A program made the position numbers and the translations under genes. From Deltaproteobacteria bacterium (GTDB lineage: Bacteria > Myxococcota_A > UBA796 > UBA2385): a stretch of DNA of 64,000 bases. Shown in pieces: positions 52,853 to 60,526 of this stretch. The notes beneath the pieces are model-generated. The model saw only the letters and a program-made list of their open reading frames with translations. It ran no database searches and was not told the origin of the DNA. The stretch lies in contig JAGYJW010000031.1 of assembly GCA_018401435.1 (NCBI GenBank), positions 1 through 64,000 of the forward strand, in the 5' to 3' direction. How positions within the stretch are numbered: position 1 is the stretch's first letter; each line of letters begins with the position of its first letter.

Positions 52853-53000
52853 CTGGTCAGTGTAACGGGGAACAGCCGCCTACTGCGAATCCGAATTCGC
52901 ACCGATTCGTGCCCTGGATCCACTCATTTCTCGTCCGGCGCGTCCCCAGGCTGAAGCCTTGTTTTCGTCGGCTGCAGAAAGGGCGGGTCTCCGCGGATTT

Positions 53001-54596
53001 TCAAGGGGAGAGCGGCAGCTCTGGGGCCGGTGGTGGCGCGTCGATGCGGGCGCGGGTGGCCTCGAGGGCGGCCAGGTAGCGGCCGGTCCGCACCCGCGCG
53101 CTGGGATCGGGGCGCGCGGCCTGCTGCAGGGCCTGGTCCACGACCGCCCGGGCCGCGTCGGGTTTCCCGCTGGTCAGCAAGGCCTGGGCGAGGCGATCGG
53201 CGGCCCGCAGCGCGTTGTCCCCATAGGCAAAGCGGGTGGCATCTCGGGCGGCCTCGACGGCCTCCTCGGCGCGCCCCTGGTCCAGCAGCAGGCCGGCCCG
53301 CGCGTGGTGGAAGGTGAATTCTGCCGGGTAATGCGCGACGGCGGCGTCCAGCACAGCCAGGGCCTGGGCCGGCAGACCGGCCTTGGCGGTCAGGTCGGCC
53401 AGGCCGGTCCAGTGGCCCCGGTCCCGCGCCGGGTCGCCGCTGAGGCTGGCGGACAGCAGCAGCGGCCGCCGCGAAGTGGGCGGGCGCGTCGGCCGGATCG
53501 GCCAGCTCGCCCCGCGATATAGAGCAGGTCGGCCGCCTGGGGCCCTTGGCCTGGCCGATCCACCTCGGGCAGCCGCAGCTGCAAGGCGCGGGCGAGGGCC
53601 GGGCTGTCGTCAGCCAGGGCCAAGGCGCTCCAGAGCCAGTCGCCGGGGAAGGTGGGCCCCGCCTGTTCCACGGCGCGGCGAGCAGCCTCGACATCGCCGC
53701 GCAGCAGCAGGCGGGCGGGGTCGAGGGCGGCGCTGCTGCCGGACTCGGCGCGGTCGAGGTAAGGCAGGCCCTCGTCGATGCGCCCTGCCAGGCCCAACCG
53801 CAAGGCGAGCTGGGCCGCGGCATCCGGCGTGCTGTCGGCGGGGGGCAGGTCGCCCAGCAGGCTGACCGGCCAGGTGGCCAGCCAGGACAGCACCGCTTCC
53901 TCCCCCGGATAGCCCACCAGGCGGTCGATCTCGACGCCATCGGGCCGGGCGGCCAGCAGGGTGGGGTAGCCGCCCACGGCGTAGCGGTCCTTGGCTTCCC
54001 AGCTCTCGGGCCGGTCCACATCGATCTCGATGCGGTGGAAGCCTTCGAGGTCCCCCGCGTTGGCCGGATCGTGCAGGATCTCGGCTGCCAGCAAGTTGCA
54101 GGGCGGGCACCACTGGGCGCTGAAGTCGATGAGCACCGGGCGGCCATCGACCTGGGCCGCGTCGAAGAGGGCGCGCAGATCGGCCGAGCCCCCCACCTGC
54201 GGCGCGCTGTGCGGGGCGGGGGCGCTGGCGATCATGGACAGCTGGCCTCGGCGTCCGGCGCTTTGGCCGGTGAAGCGGGCTTGGATGGGCCGGCAGGTGC
54301 TGCCGCCGTCCTCGCAGGCCACCGCATCCAGGGCCAGGCTGAAGGCGCCATCGGGGCGCAGCAGGGGCAGGCCCTGGGCGAGATCGGCGCCAGCGCAGGC
54401 GATCTCCAGGGCCGCGCGCCCCCCGCTCCAGGCGCAGGGTGGCGGGGCGTCGGGGCGAGGTGCTCGCCGGGCCCGGCCTGAACCCGCACGGTGGCGGCCT
54501 CCTTGCGCCAGCGCAGGGTGGCGGTGGGGCCCCTGGGCTCGGCGGCCAGCGCGGGGAGGACAGAGAGGTGGCCATCCAGGCCAGGGCGAGGTGCAT
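53001..54596 (-). pseudogene. Secreted thioredoxin-TPR protein with multiple frameshifts
   Basis: A gene of about 530 codons readable only by switching frames at least five times. ATG 54596 starts MHLALAWMATSL; after a shift comes PALAAEPRGP and a beta-rich N-domain (ALEIACAGADLAQGLPL). A thioredoxin domain follows (VLIDFSAQWCPPCNLLAAEIL, IEIDVDRPESWEAKDRYAV), with the CPPC-type redox motif and the cis-Pro loop GGYPTLLA. The C-terminal part is TPR-like (LLDQGRAEEAVEAARDATRF, ALRAADRLAQALLTSGK). The density of shifts fits either decay or poor consensus sequence. The domain order resembles DsbD C-terminal or thiol:disulfide proteins. The promoter region is shared with the Ro60 locus. Confidence 0.68.
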
Positions 54597-54663
54597 GGGG
54601 CCGCCGGGTGGGGTTCCGCTCTCTAACGACGGCGACGCCCTCGGGGGGCTGCGCCTCTCATCA

Positions 54664-54690
54664 GATAGAAATCTATCCAAAGGGATAGAT
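54664..54690. promoter_or_regulatory. Candidate enhancer/operator: GATAGA repeats
   Basis: An AT-rich island in very GC-rich surroundings contains GATAGA-AA-TCTATC (54664-54677), followed by a third GATAGA copy at 54684-54689, 20 bases (two helical turns) from the first. The centre lies about 150 bp upstream of the expected start from the sigma-54 promoter, the usual distance for an enhancer-binding protein. Alternatively the segment 54671-54690 (ATCTATCC-AAAG-GGATAGAT) could form a hairpin. Confidence 0.55.
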
Positions 54691-54800
54691 ATCGCGGGGG
54701 CGGCCTGAGCCGAGGCTGCTTTGGCTCAGGCGTTGGCTATGGGCGGCAGTAGCCCATTCTGGGGGAGACCTGCCGAAGGTGGCGCCCACCCACAGCTGCC

Positions 54801-54816
54801 TGGCACGGGCCGTGCA
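54801..54816 (+). promoter_or_regulatory. Sigma-54 promoter for the Y RNA/Ro60 locus
   Basis: TGGCACGGGCCGTGCA matches the sigma-54 consensus (TGGCACG-N4-TTGCA) at all but one base, with the essential GG and GC dinucleotides separated by 10 bases. The predicted start is about 54827, roughly 12 bases before the mature 5-prime end of the tRNA-like RNA. In Salmonella and other bacteria, the rsr/Y RNA/rtcBA operon is sigma-54 and RtcR controlled, which supports this reading. It is a sequence prediction only. Confidence 0.72.
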
Positions 54817-54838
54817 TTGGTATCCATCGACCACTTCT

Positions 54839-54966
54839 GGGCCCGTAGCTCAATCGGTAGAGCACCTCTTCCGGCTCCATCCCCTCGCCCGCCCTGCGGG
54901 CCGAAGGACGCCGGTTATCGCCTATCACGCGGGATGTTGCGGGTTCGAGTCCCGCCGGGTCCACCA
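54839..54966 (+). ncRNA. tRNA-mimic Y RNA candidate (YrlA-like)
   Basis: A 128-nt RNA gene. It has a full acceptor stem (GGGCCCG/CGGGTCC with one G-U), D arm (GCTC/GAGC with AATCGGTA loop), T arm (GCGGG-TTCGAGT-CCCGC), discriminator A and encoded CCA. The expected anticodon arm is absent; instead about 75 bases separate the D arm and T arm. They form an extended helix (CCGGC-TCC at 54871 with GGA-C-GCCGG at 54906-54914, one bulged C) capped by GCCCGC-CCT-GCGGGC. The 3-prime strand reads GGGCCGAAGG, close to the Y RNA Ro60-binding strand GGUCCGAAGG. The Ro60 gene starts 180 bases downstream, as known for bacterial Y RNAs that mimic tRNA. It is too short for a group I intron. Confidence 0.78.
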
Positions 54967-55145
54967 CCTCCCTCTCTGCATCTTCATCTTCCGGGCCGCT
55001 GGCGGCCGGTTCTCGTTGGTTGACCCGCCTAGTGCGGGGGGCGTTCGAAGCGCCCGATTCTCCGTCTGCCGACCTTCGCCCGGATCCCTCTCTTCGATTT
55101 GCCCACTCCCCCCACGCTGCGGCGTGGACCTGCCCGAGGTGCGCC

Positions 55146-56780
55146 ATGATTCGAGCCCTGCTGGATGCCCTGAAGCCCACGGCGCGACACAGCCTGCCGC
55201 AGTCGATGGCCCTGCCCTCGCGGGTGCCCCAGGTCGCCAACAGCGCGGGGGGCTATGTGTGGGCCATCGACGCCTTCGCACGCCTGGAGCGCTTTCTCAT
55301 CCTGGGTTCGGAGGGCGGCAGCTACTATGCCAGCCCCAAGGCCCTGACCGCTGAGTCCTGCACCTCGGCCCTGGAGGCCCTGTCTGCGGATGGGCCGCGA
55401 GCCGTGGCCCTGGTGGTGGCCGTCTCGACGTCGGGACGGGCCCCCCGCAACGACGCCGCGATCCTCTGCCTGGCCATCGCCCTCAAGATGGGGGATGGGC
55501 CCACCCGCGACGCGGCGGTGGCGGCCGTGCCCCGGATCTGCCGCACTGGCGCCCACCTCTTCGCCTTTGCCGCGGCGGTGGACAGCCTGGGCGGATGGGG
55601 ACGGGCCACCCGGCGTGCCTTCTCCCAGTGGTATTGCCGCGGGGACCTGGCGACGCTGGCGCTGCAGGCCATCAAGTACCCGCAACGGGAGGGCTGGAGC
55701 CACCGCGACCTGCCGCTTCTCATCAATCAATGGGCGAACGTCGTGCGCTGGGAGATGCGCCCTCTTCGCCTGGATCTGCAAGGGCGACCTGCCGGCGGCG
55801 GGGGCCCGGCGGGCCTGGAGCGCCTGGCTGCGGCGGCGGCCCTGTCGCGGGCCGGCAGCCTGGACGAGGCCGTGGCGCTGATCCGCGCCCATGACCTGCC
55901 CCGGGAGTGTGTGCCGACGGCCCTGTTGTCCCAGCCGGCGCTTTGGGCCGCCCTGCTGGAGGCCGGGGCGGGCATGCCCCTGACGGCCCTGCTGCGAAAC
56001 CTCGCCAAGATGACGGTGGTGGGCCTGTTGTCGCCGGGATCGCCGGCGGCTGCCCAGGTCTGCGCCCGGCTGATGGACCCCGCGGCCCTGCGGCGCGCCC
56101 GGCTGCACCCCCTGACCGTGCTGGTGGCCCTCAACACCTACCGACGCGGCGAGGGCCTGCGCGGGAAGCTCCGCTGGGAGCCGGTTCCCGAGATTGTCCA
56201 GGCCCTGGACAAGGCCTTCATCCTGGCCTTTGACGCCATCCCCGCCACCGGCCTGCGCTGGAAGCTGGCGGTGGATGTGTCGGGGTCCATGGCCTGGAGC
56301 GAGATCGCGGGCATGACGGGCATCACGCCCCGGGTGGGGGCCGCGGCCATGGCCATGGCCACCCTGCGCAGCGAGCGGGACGCCCAGGTGGTGGCCTTCA
56401 GCGACCGCCTGGTGCCCGTTTCCATCGGGCGGCAACGTTCTTTGGACGAGGTGATCGACCGCTTCTCGCAGATCCCCATGGGGGCGACGGACTGCGCAGC
56501 CCCCATCGTTCAGGCCATCGACCGGCGTGAGGCCGTGGACTGCTTTGTGGTCTACACCGACAGCGAGACCTGGTTTGGCGGTGAGCACCCCGCGGCGGCC
56601 CTGTGGCGCTACCGACAGCAGAGCGGCATTGACGCGAAGCTGGTGGTGGTGGGCATGGTCAGCAATGGATTCAGCATCGCCGACCCGACGGATCCCGGCA
56701 TGTTGGATGTGGTGGGCTTCGACACCCAGGCCCCGGCGCTGATCGCCGACTTCGCACGGGGCCCCGCCCGGCGGGCTTGA
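55146..56780 (+). CDS. rsr: Ro60 orthologue (TROVE-domain RNA-binding protein)
   Basis: A 544-residue TROVE protein, orthologue of the Ro60 autoantigen that binds Y RNAs and misfolded RNAs as a ring. The N-terminus has the signature NSAGGYVWAIDAFARLERF and ILGSEGGSYYA, followed by about 320 residues of HEAT-like helical repeats. The C-terminal von Willebrand A domain has the metal-ion site DVSGSM (about residue 375) and later VVGFDT. ATG 55146 is chosen because the region before it, in the same frame, has no conserved sequence. In Deinococcus and Salmonella the protein works with Y RNA and nucleases such as PNPase; here a tRNA-like Y RNA is encoded directly upstream. Confidence 0.95.
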   Translation: MIRALLDALKPTARHSLPQSMALPSRVPQVANSAGGYVWAIDAFARLERFLILGSEGGSYYASPKALTAESCTSALEALSADGPRAVALVVAVSTSGRAPRNDAAILCLAIALKMGDGPTRDAAVAAVPRICRTGAHLFAFAAAVDSLGGWGRATRRAFSQWYCRGDLATLALQAIKYPQREGWSHRDLPLLINQWANVVRWEMRPLRLDLQGRPAGGGGPAGLERLAAAAALSRAGSLDEAVALIRAHDLPRECVPTALLSQPALWAALLEAGAGMPLTALLRNLAKMTVVGLLSPGSPAAAQVCARLMDPAALRRARLHPLTVLVALNTYRRGEGLRGKLRWEPVPEIVQALDKAFILAFDAIPATGLRWKLAVDVSGSMAWSEIAGMTGITPRVGAAAMAMATLRSERDAQVVAFSDRLVPVSIGRQRSLDEVIDRFSQIPMGATDCAAPIVQAIDRREAVDCFVVYTDSETWFGGEHPAAALWRYRQQSGIDAKLVVVGMVSNGFSIADPTDPGMLDVVGFDTQAPALIADFARGPARRA

Positions 56781-56836
56781 GACCCGTCTCCCGAAGGGCT
56801 CCCGGCGGTGCTACCCTTGAGCACCGCCTGGAGCCC

Positions 56837-59647
56837 ATGCCCCCCCGTCCTGCCGCCCTCCTGCTGCTCGCGCCCCTCCTGCTGGGGGGCTGTGGTGAGG
56901 ACTGGTGTGCCCGCTTCAACCTGGATTGTGGCAGCGACAACCCCTATGAGCTGGAGATGCTCATCGACTCCGATGGGGATGTCTGGCCCCAGGGGGAGGA
57001 CTGCAACGATCTCAACCCCCTGGTCTACCCGGGGGCCGATGAATTGTGTGATGGCCTGGACAACGACTGCGACGGCCTGATTGATGAAGATACGGAGGGC
57101 TACCAGACCTGGTATCTGGATGCAGACGCGGACGGCTATGGCGACCCCGACATCTCTATCGCTGCCTGCCAGCCGCCTTCGGGCCCCAACCGCTACAGCG
57201 CCGATGGCACGGACTGCGACGACAGCAATCCGGCCGCCAACCCCGGCCGCGTCGAGTCCTGCGCATCGCCTTGGGACGACGACTGTTCGGGGGCGGTCAA
57301 CGACAACGCGGTGGACGGCTACCCTTACCGCCCCGATCTGGACGGGGACGGCTTTGGCGATGAGTGGGTGGAGCCCACCCTGCTCTGCGGCTCGGAGCCC
57401 GGCTGGGTGCCCGACGCCTTCTCCTTGGATTGTGACGACACGGATCCGAATCGCCATCCCAATGCCGCCGAGGTCTGCGATCCCGACGATGTGGACGAGG
57501 ACTGCGACCGGCTTGCGGACGATGCGGACGGAAATGTGCAGTCCAGCAGCACCACCTGGTTCTATTCGGATGCCGACGGCGATGGTTTTGGGGATCCCGC
57601 CATGCGGGTGCGGGCCTGCGACCCCCCAGATGGCTTCGTGGCCGATGCGTCGGATTGCGATCCCCGCGATCCGCTGACCCACCCCGGCGCCGAGGAGGCC
57701 TGTGACGGCGTGGACCAGGACTGCGATGGAGAGATTGACGAGGCCGCGACCATCGGGCCCAGGTGGACCCTGGACGCGGATGGGGATGGCTGGGGCGACG
57801 ATGCGACGGCGATCGTGTCCTGCCTGCCGCTGTCGGGGCGGGTGTCCCAAGGCGGCGACTGCGACGATGGCGATCCACGGGTGCATCCAAACGCAGAGGA
57901 GTCGGATTGCGGCGACCCCACCGACTACAACTGCGATGGTTCTGTGGGCTATCTGGACGTGGATGGAGACGGGGCCGCAGCCTGCGAGGACTGCGACGAC
58001 AGCGACCCGTCGCGGGGTCCCGAACAGGTCGAGGTCTGCGATTCTGCAGGAACCGACGAGGATTGCAACGGCCTGGCCGACGATGCCGACCCCAACCTGG
58101 ACCTCGCCACCCTGATCGCCTGGGTGGAGGATGCGGACGGGGATGGCTATGGCGCCGGCGAAGAGGTGCTGGCCTGCGCGGCCCCCGGCCCGGCCTGGGT
58201 GCGCGATGCCGGGGACTGTGACGAGGACCGTGCCGACGTCAACCCGGCGGAGCCCGAGACCTGCGACGATGGCGTGGACAACGACTGCGATGGCAGCGCG
58301 GCGGGCTGCGCCGTGCTGGGCAGCGTGTCGCTGGCCGATGCCGACCTCCGCTTGCAAGGGGCTGCGGCCAACGACCAGCTGGGCGCGGCCCTGGCCTGGG
58401 TGGGCGATGTCGAAGGGGACGGCGGCGACGATCTGCTGGCCGGCGCACCCAACCATGGAGGCGGTGCGGGTCGCGCCGTATTGGTGAAGAGTGGCGTTCG
58501 ATTGGACACCGGCACCGGTTCCACCAGCATCCCCGCCGCTGTGGACGTGTCCTTCTTGTCGCCGGCGGGCGCCAGCGGGCGGCTGGGGGCTGCGGTCGAT
58601 GGCGGCGCGGACTTCGATGGCGACGGTTATACCGACGTGGTCATCGGCGAGCCCTACCGCAGCCTGGGCTACTCCTACGGCGGCGTGGCCTGGCTGGCCA
58701 ATGGCCCCTTCCCTTCCGGCACCCATAGCTTGGATTTCGGCAGCCACGCCTTCGTGGGCGGCGGCGAAGACCAGGCCTTCCTGGGGTCCTCGGTGGCCTC
58801 GGCCGGCGATGTGGACGGCGATGGCTTGGACGACCTGCTGGTGGCCCATGCAGAGTGGGGCGGCGAGCAGCCTGCGGTCTTCCTCTTCCAGGGTCCGGTG
58901 ACCGGCGGCCAGTTCAGCAGCGCGGCCGGGGGGCAGCTTGCCGCAGGCGCTGGGGGCGCGGGCTTCTTGTCCATGGATGGAGGCGGCGACATCGACGGCG
59001 ACGGGCTCATGGACCTGGTGGTGGGCGGGCGCAGCTTGAGCGCCGCCGGCACCGTGGCGGTGTTGCTCGGGCCCCTGGACGGCAGCTTGGATTTGGATGA
59101 CGCTGCGGTGCGCCTGGTGGGCGAGGCAGCGTTCAGCTACACCGGCACCGAGGTCGCCTTTGTTGGAGACACGGATGGGGATGGGCTGGATGACCTGGTG
59201 CTGGGCGCGCCGGGCATGGGTTCAGGGGGCGCGGCCTACCTGCTCACTGCGGCGACGGCCCTGACCACCCTCCCCGGCGACGACCTGCAAGTGGCCGACC
59301 TCCGCATCGATGGCAGCGGCAGCACGACCAGCGCGACCTGGTTCGGCGTGTCTGCAAGCGGTGGAGATGCCGACGGCGATGGGCGGGCCGACCTGCTCAT
59401 CGGCGCGGTACAGACCAGCATCGAGCCCGGGCGAGCCTATCTCTTCCTGGGACCCACGGCGGGCAGCCTGGATGTCTCAGCGGCCGATGCAGAGCTGGTG
59501 GGCGTGTCTGCAGGCGATGCTGCCGGAAGCTCCGTCGCCTTGAATGGGGACGCCGACAACAACGGCCTGGCCGACCTGCTGGTGGGGGCCACCGGCGTGG
59601 GCTCGGCAGAGGGCAGCGTCTATTTGTGGCGCAGCTACGGCCTGTAG
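56837..59647 (+). CDS. Lipoprotein with MopE repeats and FG-GAP beta-propeller
   Basis: A 936-residue lipoprotein. The signal ends in a lipobox (LLLAPLLLGGCGEDW). Residues about 40-490 contain around seven MopE-type repeats (for example LCDGLDNDCDGLIDED, WYLDADADGYGDPD, DCDDTDPNRHPNAAE) with paired Cys and many Asp, which should bind calcium. Residues about 500-930 form FG-GAP/integrin-alpha-like blades (LGAALAWVGDVEGDGGDDLL, DFDGDGYTDVVIGEPY, FVGDTDGDGLDDLVLGAPG), giving a seven-blade beta-propeller. It is likely exposed on the outer membrane and may bind surfaces or cells. It follows Ro60 by 56 bases but looks functionally separate; it is convergent with the next gene. Confidence 0.9.
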   Translation: MPPRPAALLLLAPLLLGGCGEDWCARFNLDCGSDNPYELEMLIDSDGDVWPQGEDCNDLNPLVYPGADELCDGLDNDCDGLIDEDTEGYQTWYLDADADGYGDPDISIAACQPPSGPNRYSADGTDCDDSNPAANPGRVESCASPWDDDCSGAVNDNAVDGYPYRPDLDGDGFGDEWVEPTLLCGSEPGWVPDAFSLDCDDTDPNRHPNAAEVCDPDDVDEDCDRLADDADGNVQSSSTTWFYSDADGDGFGDPAMRVRACDPPDGFVADASDCDPRDPLTHPGAEEACDGVDQDCDGEIDEAATIGPRWTLDADGDGWGDDATAIVSCLPLSGRVSQGGDCDDGDPRVHPNAEESDCGDPTDYNCDGSVGYLDVDGDGAAACEDCDDSDPSRGPEQVEVCDSAGTDEDCNGLADDADPNLDLATLIAWVEDADGDGYGAGEEVLACAAPGPAWVRDAGDCDEDRADVNPAEPETCDDGVDNDCDGSAAGCAVLGSVSLADADLRLQGAAANDQLGAALAWVGDVEGDGGDDLLAGAPNHGGGAGRAVLVKSGVRLDTGTGSTSIPAAVDVSFLSPAGASGRLGAAVDGGADFDGDGYTDVVIGEPYRSLGYSYGGVAWLANGPFPSGTHSLDFGSHAFVGGGEDQAFLGSSVASAGDVDGDGLDDLLVAHAEWGGEQPAVFLFQGPVTGGQFSSAAGGQLAAGAGGAGFLSMDGGGDIDGDGLMDLVVGGRSLSAAGTVAVLLGPLDGSLDLDDAAVRLVGEAAFSYTGTEVAFVGDTDGDGLDDLVLGAPGMGSGGAAYLLTAATALTTLPGDDLQVADLRIDGSGSTTSATWFGVSASGGDADGDGRADLLIGAVQTSIEPGRAYLFLGPTAGSLDVSAADAELVGVSAGDAAGSSVALNGDADNNGLADLLVGATGVGSAEGSVYLWRSYGL

Positions 59648-59653
59648 GGCGCC

Positions 59654-60526
59654 CTACTCCACCACCACCTCGGCAGTGAAGACGTCGCGCCCGCCGTCCC
59701 GGTCGTCAAAGACCACCCAGACCCGGCCGCGGGTGGGCCGGGTGGGGGCCAGCAGCCAGTGAACCACGGTGTCGTTGCGGTCGTCCTCGCGCACCTTGTC
59801 GTCTTGAAAGCGCCCGACCGTGGTGAAGGCCCAGGCGTCGACCCGGCGCCCATCGGGGTCCGTGACGGCAAAACGAAGATCGGTGGCCTCGGCCACCGGC
59901 GCGACGAAGGACTCGACCGGCTCGGAGGTGGCGACAAAGCGCTGGTAGGCCACGGGGTTGCTGTTGATGAAGCGGTCTGTGGTGCTGAGGGTCAGGGGTT
60001 GCACTGCGAGGTTGACGCCTTTCATGGGGAGCGCCTCCATCCAAGGGCGCGGATCGGCGAGATCCTCGGCCAGGGCCTCACCCAGCTGCGAATTCTGGGG
60101 GTTGGCCAAGGCCTGGCGGGCCTGCTGGATGATGTCGCAGGTCTCGGGCGGGCAGGCCAACACCCACAAGGCGGCGCTGAGCCTGCCCTCTGCGTCGGCG
60201 TAGGCGGCCAGCTCGGAAGGAATGCTGCGGCTGAGCGTATAGACGCCGTCGGGACGGGGTTCGAGCACGGTCACCAGCTGGTGGATGCCTCCGGCCAGCT
60301 CCAGGCAGGGCTGGTCGCCGAGCGGCGTGCAGGTCCACGCCATCAGCACCACGCCGCGCTCTTCGGGGTCGGCCACATAGATGCGCCCAAAGACCGTGTC
60401 GCCCGGCGCGGGCACGGGGGGTTCGGTCACCACGGCGATGACCTGGGTGTCGGTCACCTGGGAGGGGTGGGACTGGCCCACGCCGCAGCCGGTCAGCAGG
60501 CTGGAGGCCCAGAGGAGCGGGATCAC
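59654..60526 (-). CDS. Lipoprotein co-encoded with a TonB-dependent receptor
   Basis: A 290-residue lipoprotein. The GTG at 60526 overlaps the receptor stop by 4 bases (60523-60526) and gives a lipobox (LWASSLLTGCGVGQ). The mature protein begins with a beta-sandwich-like region (VIAVVTEPPVPAPGDTVFG, GVVLMAWTCTPLGDQPC), suggesting Ig-type domains, and ends in another beta region (ATDLRFAVTDPDGRRVDAW, RVWVVFDDRDGG). Translational coupling to the receptor suggests a cell-surface binding partner for the same substrate, similar to SusD-like or other surface lipoproteins, though no homology to these is seen. Confidence 0.78.
   Translation of the reverse strand: MIPLLWASSLLTGCGVGQSHPSQVTDTQVIAVVTEPPVPAPGDTVFGRIYVADPEERGVVLMAWTCTPLGDQPCLELAGGIHQLVTVLEPRPDGVYTLSRSIPSELAAYADAEGRLSAALWVLACPPETCDIIQQARQALANPQNSQLGEALAEDLADPRPWMEALPMKGVNLAVQPLTLSTTDRFINSNPVAYQRFVATSEPVESFVAPVAEATDLRFAVTDPDGRRVDAWAFTTVGRFQDDKVREDDRNDTVVHWLLAPTRPTRGRVWVVFDDRDGGRDVFTAEVVVE

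Noticed and set aside
54839-54966. Interrupted tRNA containing a group I intron
   Set aside because: The insertion between D arm and T arm is only about 50 bases longer than a normal tRNA. Group I introns need well over 100 bases with P/Q/R/S elements, which are absent, and no anticodon stem forms when the insertion is removed. Location next to Ro60 favours a tRNA-mimic Y RNA.
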